Virus record (IMG/VR): IMGVR_UViG_3300021379_000072
Coordinates: 1 to 22,080 of that record
DNA from: a virus
Length of the DNA stretch: 22,080 nucleotides
Strand: one strand, 5' to 3'
Shown here: in pieces, positions 13,413 through 20,981 of the stretch
How positions within the stretch are numbered: the first letter of the stretch is position 1
Layout of the letters: the number at the start of each line of letters is the position of its first letter
The notes under the pieces: generated by a model
The model's input: only the letters and a program-made list of their open reading frames with translations
What the model was told of the DNA's origin: nothing
Databases searched by the model: none
Position numbers and translations under genes: made by a program

Positions 13413-14854
13413 CAGTCACTACTTCCCATTCTGGGTTTACCGACTGCATCAGTCATCTTCTCAGCGTCTGTTCTGGTGTCCTTTTTAGGAGCAACCTTTT
13501 TAACATCGCCCATTGCTTTCTTGTTTGCTGCTTTCTTCTGCTCAGGAGTCATTCTATTATACTTCTGAGAGATCTTCATCTGATCATCAACAGATAGATC
13601 CTCACTCATACGCTTTGCAACAGCGAGTGCTCCTTGCTTGATTCTGTCCTTGATACTTTTCTTTGCAACTTTAGGAGCATCAGCAACTCTTTTCTTAGCA
13701 GTGGCAGCAGCACTCTTAACTTTATCTTTAGCAGCAGCGCCAGCGAATGCAACATCAACCGCCTTGTTTACTGCTTTCTTCTTCAGTTTACCAGCAACTT
13801 CACCTGCCTTTCTCTTCATAAATCTAAGGCGTCCTTTCGCCTTCTTCATCATCTCTGCTCTTTTAATTTTACCAGCAGCTGCTTTAGATGACTTCACAGC
13901 AGAGTCATAATAACTATCACTTACTTCGTTCAGTTGCTCAGTCAGAGCAAACTCAATCGCATCCTCAACGTCATCCTCAGAGTATCCTTCTTCAATCAGT
14001 TCATCATATACACTCTGAACGATATCATCAAATTCATCATCTTCGACTGCTTCAATCAAGGAACCACCAATCTGTTCGATTGCTTCACCAAGTTTAGGAT
14101 TGATTTTTACCTTATTGTTTACCTTCTTCTCTTTGATAGGTTTTTCTGCTTCATCCTCATCCATCACTTCGATGAGATCAGTTCTCCAATCAGAGAAACC
14201 TTCTTTGATACGAGCTGCACGTCTCTCATCACGCTCTTTCTTTGCACGATCCACTGCCATTTCCATGCCACCTTTGCCGTAACCAGCAAGGATACGACGA
14301 TCCTTTTTACGCTCAGCAGCAGTTCTTTCGGGAGCAGAAGCGGTGCCATCACGTTGGATGTGAGACTTAGATCCGCTGAACTTGCCTTCTTCTACATTCT
14401 CAACTTCTTCTTTCTTGTACTGAGGATGATCATCCATCTTCATGCCACGCTTTTTCTCAAGGCGTGCCTTACGCTCAGCAGTTCCCTTTTCAGAATCCTT
14501 ATCACGGATGCCTTCTTGCATTTCAAGTTCTTCCTTGCGAGTCTTCATCGCTTTGGCAATTGCCTTACGACGCTTCATCAGATAAGAATCAGTGCTGTCC
14601 TTCTTACCATCATTATTGACATCACCGTCTTCCTTGCCAACAGGATCAAGTCCCTCTTTCATTTTAGCACGCTTAGCAGCTGCCTTCGCTAACAGACGCT
14701 CCTTAGCAGCTTTTTGTTCGTCCTTAGGAATGTTGAACATGTCACGATCAGTCTTCAACTTTTCCTTAGGAGGTTCAATCTTATATGACTCACGCATTTT
14801 TAAGTATACCTCTGAAATATCATTCAAAGGATTCTTACCGATTCCATTAGACAT
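13412..14854 (-). CDS. Lys/Glu-rich protein with a dockerin-like Ca-binding loop (480 aa)
   Basis: A 480-aa protein dominated by Lys, Ala and Glu. Residues 78-89 (DVNNDGKKDSTD) form a complete dockerin/EF-hand-type loop with Asp/Asn at loop positions 1, 3, 5, 9 and 12 and Gly at 6. Residues 290-325 are an acidic helical segment (SVYDELIEEGYSEDDVEDAIEF). Residues 345-425 are an Ala/Lys-rich helical stretch similar to internal head proteins. The mix suggests a capsid-internal, scaffolding or DNA-packaging-associated protein, which is inference. A late-promoter octamer lies 29 nt upstream. It precedes the 285-aa basic gene with a one-base overlap. Confidence 0.68.
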   Translation of the reverse strand: MSNGIGKNPLNDISEVYLKMRESYKIEPPKEKLKTDRDMFNIPKDEQKAAKERLLAKAAAKRAKMKEGLDPVGKEDGDVNNDGKKDSTDSYLMKRRKAIAKAMKTRKEELEMQEGIRDKDSEKGTAERKARLEKKRGMKMDDHPQYKKEEVENVEEGKFSGSKSHIQRDGTASAPERTAAERKKDRRILAGYGKGGMEMAVDRAKKERDERRAARIKEGFSDWRTDLIEVMDEDEAEKPIKEKKVNNKVKINPKLGEAIEQIGGSLIEAVEDDEFDDIVQSVYDELIEEGYSEDDVEDAIEFALTEQLNEVSDSYYDSAVKSSKAAAGKIKRAEMMKKAKGRLRFMKRKAGEVAGKLKKKAVNKAVDVAFAGAAAKDKVKSAAATAKKRVADAPKVAKKSIKDRIKQGALAVAKRMSEDLSVDDQMKISQKYNRMTPEQKKAANKKAMGDVKKVAPKKDTRTDAEKMTDAVGKPRMGSSD

Positions 14855-14863
14855 GGCTATCTA

Positions 14864-16090
14864 CTACTTTTTAGCTTTGTACTTATTTATGAAATTCTTA
14901 ATAGTGGTAGTACCAGTTGCTGCCATCGCATTCTTAAGATATCCACCAGTGCCATCGAGAGTGTTTGGTTTACCAGGAACTCTCATACGACGTTCCATTG
15001 TTTTCTCAGTATATTCCATAACATCACGAATCCAAGACTTAAACATTACGTTCTCTTGGGTGACACAAATGAGATGATTGGTTCCTCTACGGACAATCTC
15101 ACCAATCAATCCAGTGTTGAGATTCTCAACAATATCGCCCATTTTATAAATGAGTCCATTTACATATTGCTCACGAAGTCCCCTTGTATCAAACTTTGGA
15201 GCAATCTCCCACATTTCCGCAGTAACTGCCTTTTTCTTAACATTCATACCAGTGCGGACTGCATCATAAAGTGCTTGGGCATCGGCGTCCTTTACACTAG
15301 AGGGAACACCTCTCTTGAATGCTTCAAAGTCATCATCAACAACTGCCTTTCTCATCTTAGATGCAGACATTCCTTCTACACCTTCAGCATCTGCATCTCT
15401 AACACCTGCAGACACAACACGAATGTTATCAAAGTTGTATAACTCACCATTATATTTGGTGGCAAGACTTTCAAATTCAGACTGACGATCTGAACCAACA
15501 ATGATAGTTACATTTTTGTACTCACCATCAGCAGTTTGTAATACATTAAAGATGGATCTCATCTCATCATCATTAACGATGTTCTCATCAAAGTCTGGGA
15601 ACATCTTCTTCATGAAAGAGACTTTCATATCAGGATCAAGAGGATTTTTCTTAGGATCCTGAGTTCTTGATGGATAGATTTTTAAGTCACCACCAGCGGC
15701 AGTCTTTCTTGCCATTTGAAGTAGTTTCTCATGTCCAACAGTTGGGGGGTTGAATCTACCAAATGCAAGTGTGAGAGTGTCCGTGCTTACTTCCTTTTCC
15801 CCATCACCCTCTTCTTTACCACCTTTTTTCTTCTGAGGTGCCTTGTCCACAGACATTGTTTTTGTCTTGAGAACAGGAGTTGTCTTCTTTGTATTAGGAG
15901 TTTGATCTGGATCCTTACCAGGTTTCTGATTCTTATTGAAAAATTTTAACTTACCGTCTTCTGTCTTCGCAACAAACTCTCCGGCACGGTTTAACCAACC
16001 ACCGTGTCCGTCACCTTTCAAACCAAGTTTTCTTGCCTGTGTTGCAGCTTGTGACTCTGCCTCACCTAGGAACTTAAAGAAACTTTTCAT
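14864..16090 (-). CDS. Nucleotidyltransferase-domain protein with phage-specific ends (408 aa)
   Basis: Three parts are visible. Residues 1-52 are a short module (ATQARKLGLKGDGHGGW, then EFVAKTEDGKLKFF) of a kind I associate with cyanophage proteins. Residues 53-100 are a Lys/Pro-rich linker. Residues 104-260 form a cytidylyltransferase-like fold: FGRFNPPTVGH at 110-120 with a TxGH signature, VGSDR at 198-202, and MSASKMR at 241-247 in place of the ISSTxxR motif. This fold, as in NMN or pantetheine-phosphate adenylyltransferases, transfers a nucleotide to a small substrate. The C-terminus (GLREQYVNGLIYKMGDIVEN onward) is another unidentified module. The substrate is unknown. The gene lies inside the late block between two apparently structural genes. 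Confidence 0.82.
   Translation of the reverse strand: MKSFFKFLGEAESQAATQARKLGLKGDGHGGWLNRAGEFVAKTEDGKLKFFNKNQKPGKDPDQTPNTKKTTPVLKTKTMSVDKAPQKKKGGKEEGDGEKEVSTDTLTLAFGRFNPPTVGHEKLLQMARKTAAGGDLKIYPSRTQDPKKNPLDPDMKVSFMKKMFPDFDENIVNDDEMRSIFNVLQTADGEYKNVTIIVGSDRQSEFESLATKYNGELYNFDNIRVVSAGVRDADAEGVEGMSASKMRKAVVDDDFEAFKRGVPSSVKDADAQALYDAVRTGMNVKKKAVTAEMWEIAPKFDTRGLREQYVNGLIYKMGDIVENLNTGLIGEIVRRGTNHLICVTQENVMFKSWIRDVMEYTEKTMERRMRVPGKPNTLDGTGGYLKNAMAATGTTTIKNFINKYKAKK
14884..14891 (-). promoter_or_regulatory. Late-promoter-like octamer CATAAATA
   Basis: It matches the T4 late consensus in 7 of 8 bases and lies 29 nt before the ATG at 14854, at the end of the preceding gene. Confidence 0.5.
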
Positions 16091-16111
16091 GTATATACGT
16101 TTTCCTATGTT

Positions 16112-17290
16112 CTATTTAGCGTAAGTAAGTTTGCCTGTTTCAATCATAATTTTATCAACATATTGCCCAGAACCATCCTTATAATTTCTTTTCCTAAATC
16201 TGAATTTAAAAATAAAATTATTGTTGTTAGTTTCACCTTTAGGCATAATTCTTATATCACCCGCCATTTTCTTTGCAATCAATTTAATTGGTTTTCCTTT
16301 ATCTCCATATTTTCTATACGCTCTAAACTGTCCAGGTTGCATCTCTTTTATTTTACCTCCAGTTGACTTCACATCAACAACTTGTGCCATATCATCACCA
16401 AAGATTGCCTCCTCAATAAAATTAAAAGCTCTATCAGTAAATTTTGGATCATTACTTGAAACTAAACTTTCCGAAAGCAATTCAAACAATGCGGAGACAT
16501 ATTGCAGTTTTGCATCTCTTTTTGCTTTTTGTATATTTGATAGAAGTTCTTGAGCTTGCGCCGCTGTTTTTCCTCTAGGAGAGATGACTTCATACATTGC
16601 TTCTAATCCTTTCACAACCCCTAAGTTAGCAACAGTAGAAGAGTCACTCTTAACAGAAATATTGATTTGATCTTTGACAAGTTCTTGTCCATTCGCAAAG
16701 ATCGTAACCATGATATCTGCTTTTATATTACCATCTGCTTGCTCACCAGTAACACCATCAGCCAAAACATCATATCTTACAACATCAACCTTTTTATTTT
16801 GTAAGAATTTTTTCTTTGCCACAATCAATCTTCTAAAAAGAATTGATCCCCTTGATGCTAAAAGATTATCAACCTTTTTAGCAAGTTTACCGTAATCCTT
16901 TTTTTCTTCGACATACTGCTCATACTCTTTTCCAAACCCTGGAAAAACTTCTGCAGGTTTTAAATACACTTCGAGTCCAACTTGAATAAAATCAGCAGGA
17001 TTATCATCTATTTGTTGAACGATATAATCCTGTCCACTTTTCATGTGTGGATTAACACTTGAATCTCCTTTGGCAATATTGTAACCCAAATCATCATCTC
17101 TTGGAAATAGTCTTTTTATTCCAATTCTTGGTTTGATATTTTCTTGTAGGACTGTTTCTTTTCTAAGTTTGCTAATATTACTTTTCATCTTTTGCATGTC
17201 CCGTCCATCATCAGGGTCAGCAAAAATCATGGCAATATACATCGCCATGATTCCTTCAATAATACTACCTTCTTTTACACCAGTAGCCAT
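16112..17290 (-). CDS. Protein of unknown function, possible PD-(D/E)XK-like nuclease core (392 aa)
   Basis: A 392-aa soluble protein. An N-terminal helix at 8-25 (GSIIEGIMAMYIAMIFAD) includes E12. Residues 190-216 carry K-A-D192-IMVTI and then ISVK214-SDS, which matches the D...(x)SxK strand pair of PD-(D/E)XK nucleases with about 21 residues between the acid and the lysine. A Lys/Arg-rich C-terminus (FKFRFRKRNYKDGSG) would suit DNA contact. The other parts are not recognised. It has one of the most A+T-rich reading frames in the block. The gene starts right after a TCTAAATA site. A restriction-like, DNA-processing or packaging role is inference, and a structural protein is an alternative. 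Confidence 0.5.
   Translation of the reverse strand: MATGVKEGSIIEGIMAMYIAMIFADPDDGRDMQKMKSNISKLRKETVLQENIKPRIGIKRLFPRDDDLGYNIAKGDSSVNPHMKSGQDYIVQQIDDNPADFIQVGLEVYLKPAEVFPGFGKEYEQYVEEKKDYGKLAKKVDNLLASRGSILFRRLIVAKKKFLQNKKVDVVRYDVLADGVTGEQADGNIKADIMVTIFANGQELVKDQINISVKSDSSTVANLGVVKGLEAMYEVISPRGKTAAQAQELLSNIQKAKRDAKLQYVSALFELLSESLVSSNDPKFTDRAFNFIEEAIFGDDMAQVVDVKSTGGKIKEMQPGQFRAYRKYGDKGKPIKLIAKKMAGDIRIMPKGETNNNNFIFKFRFRKRNYKDGSGQYVDKIMIETGKLTYAK
16113..16120 (-). promoter_or_regulatory. Possible late-promoter octamer GCTAAATA
   Basis: It shares TAAATA with the late consensus and lies 22 nt before the ATG at 16090, overlapping the stop of the preceding gene. It is weaker than the TATAAATA site. 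Confidence 0.3.
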
Positions 17291-17300
17291 TTTTTCTAAC

Positions 17301-17308
17301 TATTTAGA
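17301..17308 (-). promoter_or_regulatory. Possible late-promoter octamer TCTAAATA
   Basis: It shares TAAATA with the late consensus but is only 10 nt before the ATG at 17290, so transcripts from it would be nearly leaderless. Confidence is therefore low. Confidence 0.2.
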
Positions 17309-17552
17309 GTTTTCCTCCAACAACTCCGGAATTGATTACTCTTGTATAATCATCAAGAGTGCCATCAATCTCACACTTAAGATGCCATCGAGTCATTTCA
17401 ACAACATCTTCTTTTTTCAGTCCAGTGAGCATTTTTCTTCCCTGAACAGTCATAGTGCTATGAAGTCCATAACGTGTTTTCCACACATAGAATGCTTCAT
17501 CAATCAGTTCTGAACCATCAGGAATTTTAATCGTCGTCTGTGTTTCCGTCAT
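17304..17552 (-). CDS. Small hypothetical protein (82 aa)
   Basis: The ATG at 17550-17552 is preferred over the longer TTG-start frame. The protein begins MTETQTTIKIPDGSELIDEAF and contains helices KMLTGLKKEDVVEMTRWHLKC and a short acidic loop. It has no known motif. The start overlaps the preceding stop by 26 bp in another frame. It follows two other small genes and precedes the 392-aa gene. Confidence 0.6.
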   Translation of the reverse strand: MTETQTTIKIPDGSELIDEAFYVWKTRYGLHSTMTVQGRKMLTGLKKEDVVEMTRWHLKCEIDGTLDDYTRVINSGVVGGKL

Positions 17553-17745
17553 TTGATTTGTTGAATCCAAAGGGGCCTTCCTTTTTTTCTAGTGCTAGTT
17601 TAAGTGCAAGTCCACCGACTGCTTCCATTACTTTAAGAACTTGTTCTGGTTTTGCATCTTCACCAAGTTCCTTTGCCACATACCAATACTTAGGCCAAAA
17701 CGTTTCTCCAGCCTTTTGGTAGTCCTCAAGTGTCAGTAGTTTCAT
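17527..17745 (-). CDS. Small hypothetical protein (72 aa)
   Basis: From the ATG at 17743-17745. The product is amphipathic and acidic (KLLTLEDYQKAGETFWPKYW, then DAKPEQVLKVMEAVGGLALKLALEKKEGPFGF), ending in DGNTDDD. The Leu/Ala helix and aromatic N-terminus suggest a small soluble adaptor, but no family is recognised. It is linked by a 20-bp overlap to the 66-aa gene upstream and by 26 bp to the gene downstream, which supports coding in this frame. Confidence 0.6.
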   Translation of the reverse strand: MKLLTLEDYQKAGETFWPKYWYVAKELGEDAKPEQVLKVMEAVGGLALKLALEKKEGPFGFNKSNDGNTDDD

Positions 17746-17926
17746 TCTTTAGTGCCTCTTGTCGTTGTTCAAAATCTACATCAATTTCTTTGTAGAGTCT
17801 ATGGAGAACTCCTCTTACCAGTTGTACACGTTCTGATGCAAAAAATTCAGAGTCGTCTTTGGTGTGAAGAAACAGAGCATGTGCAATCGATGCTGCTTCA
17901 CGAGGATTCATTTCAAGTTTAATCAC
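17726..17926 (-). CDS. Small hypothetical protein (66 aa)
   Basis: From an ATG that overlaps the mazG stop by 4 bp. The protein is helical (NPREAASIAHALFLHTKDDSEF, then ASERVQLVRGVLHRLYKEI) with no membrane segment and no motif I recognise. Its position immediately after mazG makes cotranslation with it likely. The function is unknown. Confidence 0.6.
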   Translation of the reverse strand: MIKLEMNPREAASIAHALFLHTKDDSEFFASERVQLVRGVLHRLYKEIDVDFEQRQEALKNETTDT

Positions 17927-18315
17927 AGATCTCCCTCCTGGCGATTTTCAGAATAATATGCGTCAAATGTTCCCTCAGGATATCGAGCAGAGAGTTTCTC
18001 AATGTTCATATCAAGAATCTCATCAAAGTTGGTATCCAGTGCCATGAATGCTTGAGCAAGATACCAGCAGATATCTCCCAGTTCACGCTTCATGTGGAAC
18101 ACATTGTCCTCATTGTAGGGTTTACCTTGAAAGACAATCTTTTTCACAACCTCAGTAAACTCACCTGCCTCAGCAGTCAAACCAAGGGCAGCAGTAAGAA
18201 GTTGAGTCGTGTTAGTTCCGTTTGCTTCCAGTTCAGCAAAACGAGTTGCCATAACTGCATAGTCAAGACTTGGAGCACTAGTGGTTTGCTTAACAAATTC
18301 AGTGTAGTTGTTCAT
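17923..18315 (-). CDS. mazG: MazG-like nucleotide pyrophosphohydrolase
   Basis: A 130-aa all-helical enzyme. The metal-binding pairs E49xxE52 (GLTAEAGEFTE) and E78xxD81 (KRELGDICW) form the EXXE-x(n)-EXXD signature of the MazG/dUTPase-like superfamily. It is expected to hydrolyse nucleoside triphosphates to monophosphates and pyrophosphate. Cyanophage MazG proteins were once proposed to alter host ppGpp, but published biochemistry found they do not hydrolyse it and prefer (d)NTPs. Here the likely role is nucleotide recycling beside ribonucleotide reductase. The gene overlaps the 100-aa gene by 4 bp and lies just after gp41. The length is typical for a phage MazG. Confidence 0.9.
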   Translation of the reverse strand: MNNYTEFVKQTTSAPSLDYAVMATRFAELEANGTNTTQLLTAALGLTAEAGEFTEVVKKIVFQGKPYNEDNVFHMKRELGDICWYLAQAFMALDTNFDEILDMNIEKLSARYPEGTFDAYYSENRQEGDL

Positions 18316-18614
18316 AAATCTACTTCAGGTAATTCAGATTGTTGTAATTCTAGTTTTTGTCCTGCGACTTCAATGTATTCTACCTCTTGCCAACTGCCAC
18401 CCACACCACCATCCATATTAACTACGATGTCGCGGGTGGGAAGTTGCTTGCCGCTAGAAACATCAATAATGTCACCAGGAAGAGGATTGAACGTGAAGTA
18501 ATGCCCATCCCAATATTTGTTTCTAGAGTGCATAAGGTTAACTGCATCTCTTTCGATACCACAGTCAGCGATCTTTTTGCCGTTTGGATCAAATACAGAA
18601 TAGTAACCGTTCAT
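18312..18614 (-). CDS. Hypothetical 100-aa protein between gp41 and mazG
   Basis: From the ATG at 18612-18614, sharing one base with the gp41 stop. The sequence begins MNGYYSVFDPNGKKIADCG and continues with beta-rich segments (GHYFTFNPLPGDIIDV, LPTRDIVVNMDGG). No named domain is recognised. The tight coupling with helicase and MazG suggests a replication-associated protein, which is inference. Confidence 0.65.
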   Translation of the reverse strand: MNGYYSVFDPNGKKIADCGIERDAVNLMHSRNKYWDGHYFTFNPLPGDIIDVSSGKQLPTRDIVVNMDGGVGGSWQEVEYIEVAGQKLELQQSELPEVDL

Positions 18615-19987
18615 TAGAATTTGAATCCATCAAAGGACTTTTTAGGTTTGTCTTCGTAAGTATACTCTTCATCCTGCCCACTGTCAACCATATCATTCTG
18701 AGCAGTCTGTTCGCAATCATAAAGACGCATCTTGGCACGATCAATACCAACAATGAAACGCTTATAAACAGTCGGATCGTTGTATCGGTTCTTCAACTGC
18801 TTCACCATAATCTGCCCGAGTTCTTCAAGCTCATCAGTTGAAATAAGGGCAAACATAAAATCAGCAGTAGCAGGGAGGCCAAAGGACTCACTAGTATCAG
18901 TAAGCTCAACGTCAGAGCTACCGTAACCAGAACGGGTAGTCTGGGTGGCAGATACGATAGGTACGTTCGCTTCGACAGCGAGTCCTCTAAGTTCTTCAGC
19001 AATAGCCTTGATATATGAATATGAATTGACAGAAAGGTTTCCGCGATACCTAGAGGAAGCACATATATTAAGGTAATCAATGAAAATAATGTCAGGACGA
19101 AATGATTTCTTAATAGCGAGTTCATTAAGCAAACCACGGAAATGTCCTGCATGTGCTGACGCAGTAGGATACTCCTTAATAATTAGGGTTCCTTGAGTCT
19201 TTTCTGAGAGTTTTGTCACCTTACTCTCATACATCATCTTGGGAAGATCTGATATCTCCTGAATGGGTACATTGAGAAGGTTTGCATCAATTCGCTCTGC
19301 AATCTTTTCTTCAGCCATTTCAAGCGTGATGTATAACACGTTTTTTCCGTTAAGGAGTGCCGAAGCAGCGACATGACACATAAACAGACTCTTACCGACA
19401 CCAGTGCCAGCGAGAGCAATATTAAGCGTCTTGTTAGGCAAACCACCTTTCGTAATCTTGTTGAAATACTCCAAGTCGAATTCGGTTTTGTCTTCTTTCT
19501 TGTGGTAGGACTCATAACGTGCCTCATAATCCTGAAGATAATCATGTCCCACATGAGTGTCAAATGACACTGCAAGGGCATCAGAAAGGATTGTTGGGAT
19601 GGCATCACGATTTTTCTTTTCGTCCTGTCCATCAGCAATCTGAATGGACTCCATCAGTGCCAAATAGATGGCACGATCACGGCACCACTTCTCAGTGGTA
19701 GATACCAACCAATCAAACTCTGTAGGTGCTTCTTCTAATGAAGAAATGAGTTGTGTAATTTCTTTATAGTCACCATCAGTAATGTCCTGACGCTTCTCTG
19801 CCTCAATACAAAGAATTTCTTTGGTGACTGGTTTGTTGTATTCCTCTACGAACTTGAGAATCTCTTCGTAGACAATCTTTTGACTACGATTCTCAAAATA
19901 ATCTGCTTTGATAAACGGAATTACCTTACGGACATATTCCTCATTATGAAGTAGGTTTCTAAGAATTAGAAACTCAACATTGTCCAT
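18614..19987 (-). CDS. 41: T4 gp41-like replicative DNA helicase (DnaB/RecA-fold)
   Basis: 457 aa from the ATG at 19985-19987, chosen over the upstream TTG because AGGAG lies 7 nt before it. Residues 1-130 form a helical N-terminal domain. Then comes Walker A GTGVGKS at 194-200, VLYITLEM at about 217-224, Walker B IIFIDYLN at about 300-307, and an SATQTTRSG motif H4 at about 346-354. It unwinds DNA as a hexamer and partners gp61 primase, which is encoded at 9258-10229. It follows uvsX with a 14-bp overlap. Confidence 0.96.
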   Translation of the reverse strand: MDNVEFLILRNLLHNEEYVRKVIPFIKADYFENRSQKIVYEEILKFVEEYNKPVTKEILCIEAEKRQDITDGDYKEITQLISSLEEAPTEFDWLVSTTEKWCRDRAIYLALMESIQIADGQDEKKNRDAIPTILSDALAVSFDTHVGHDYLQDYEARYESYHKKEDKTEFDLEYFNKITKGGLPNKTLNIALAGTGVGKSLFMCHVAASALLNGKNVLYITLEMAEEKIAERIDANLLNVPIQEISDLPKMMYESKVTKLSEKTQGTLIIKEYPTASAHAGHFRGLLNELAIKKSFRPDIIFIDYLNICASSRYRGNLSVNSYSYIKAIAEELRGLAVEANVPIVSATQTTRSGYGSSDVELTDTSESFGLPATADFMFALISTDELEELGQIMVKQLKNRYNDPTVYKRFIVGIDRAKMRLYDCEQTAQNDMVDSGQDEEYTYEDKPKKSFDGFKF

Positions 19988-20981
19988 AACTAAACTCCTG
20001 TTTTGCAATCTCGTCTAATTTTTCCATCACCTCTGGGGTGAAGTATTGTTCTGGATCTTTATAGATCGCTTTTGCATAGACTTTCTTACCGTCTATTTCA
20101 TAGCGTCCTGCTACATTTTTCCAGAGTCCTCCAAGTTCTCCCAATTCGAGCAAACCATAGTAACGATCAAGGCCACGCTTGTCATAATATAAACGAACCG
20201 TAACATCTTTGTTCTCCTTGCTTAAACGCGACTTAGCAGTCTTTGCCTTGATAAGATTTCCGACGATTGTCGTTCCATCCTTTTCTTTCTTTTTGCTGAG
20301 ATAGATGATTGTAGAAGCAGCATACTTGAGTCCACTACCTCCTCCCATTTCCTTTGTAGGAACATATGCGCCAATGACATCGTAGGTGTGATTCGTAACG
20401 ATCATAGGAATGTTTGCTTGTCCCAGTTTCAGAGTCAGCATCCTGAAAGCACCTTTGACAAGTTGTGATTTAGTCATGTCACGAACTTGCTTGTCGTTCA
20501 GAACGTCTGTAATCTCCTTCTCTGTGGAAAGCATCCCCAAAGAGTCTAGCACAAACATGCAGGGTTTGCGTTCATCTACAGGTTTTTTTAAGTATAGATC
20601 AACTGCTTTGAGTGCTTTGCTGCGAAACTCTTCAATCGTGACGACATTGACAACAGCGACACGATCAAGATCTAAACCCCTATCTGCGAGAAGAGACTTG
20701 TTAACAGCGGCTTCAGTGTCAAAATATAAGCAATACCCGTCAGGATTAGAATCCAGAAAGTTCTTGACGACAGCAAGGGAGAAAAAAGTTTTTCCAGTGC
20801 TAGACTCCCCAGCAATGGCAGTAATCTTATTCCCAGATACACCACCAAATATACTCCCTGAACAAAGTCCGTTAAAAATGTACGAACCAGTGTCCACATA
20901 CTGTTCAGTATCGTCGATGTCTGATGCGAGTTTGGTGTAGTCATCTCCGATTTCTTTTACAATCTCTTTTAAAAAATCCAT
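19974..20981 (-). CDS. uvsX: T4 UvsX-like RecA recombinase
   Basis: A 335-aa RecA-fold ATPase. The Walker A is GESSTGKT at 58-65. A Walker B strand is CMFVLDSLG near 145-153, and an SxxLxK-type L1/L2 region follows. It is somewhat shorter than T4 UvsX (about 390 aa). It drives recombination-dependent replication and repair by strand exchange. The ATG shares one base with the gp43 stop (TAATG), and gp41 follows, which gives the T4-like order 43-uvsX-41. Confidence 0.95.
   Translation of the reverse strand: MDFLKEIVKEIGDDYTKLASDIDDTEQYVDTGSYIFNGLCSGSIFGGVSGNKITAIAGESSTGKTFFSLAVVKNFLDSNPDGYCLYFDTEAAVNKSLLADRGLDLDRVAVVNVVTIEEFRSKALKAVDLYLKKPVDERKPCMFVLDSLGMLSTEKEITDVLNDKQVRDMTKSQLVKGAFRMLTLKLGQANIPMIVTNHTYDVIGAYVPTKEMGGGSGLKYAASTIIYLSKKKEKDGTTIVGNLIKAKTAKSRLSKENKDVTVRLYYDKRGLDRYYGLLELGELGGLWKNVAGRYEIDGKKVYAKAIYKDPEQYFTPEVMEKLDEIAKQEFSYGQC
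19995..19999 (-). promoter_or_regulatory. Ribosome binding site AGGAG of gene 41
   Basis: It lies 7 nt before the ATG at 19985-19987 and inside the end of uvsX, which settles the gp41 start against the in-frame TTG at 20006-20008. Confidence 0.6.

Noticed and set aside
19988-20008. TTG start giving seven extra residues to gp41
   Set aside because: AGGAG is placed correctly for the ATG at 19985-19987.
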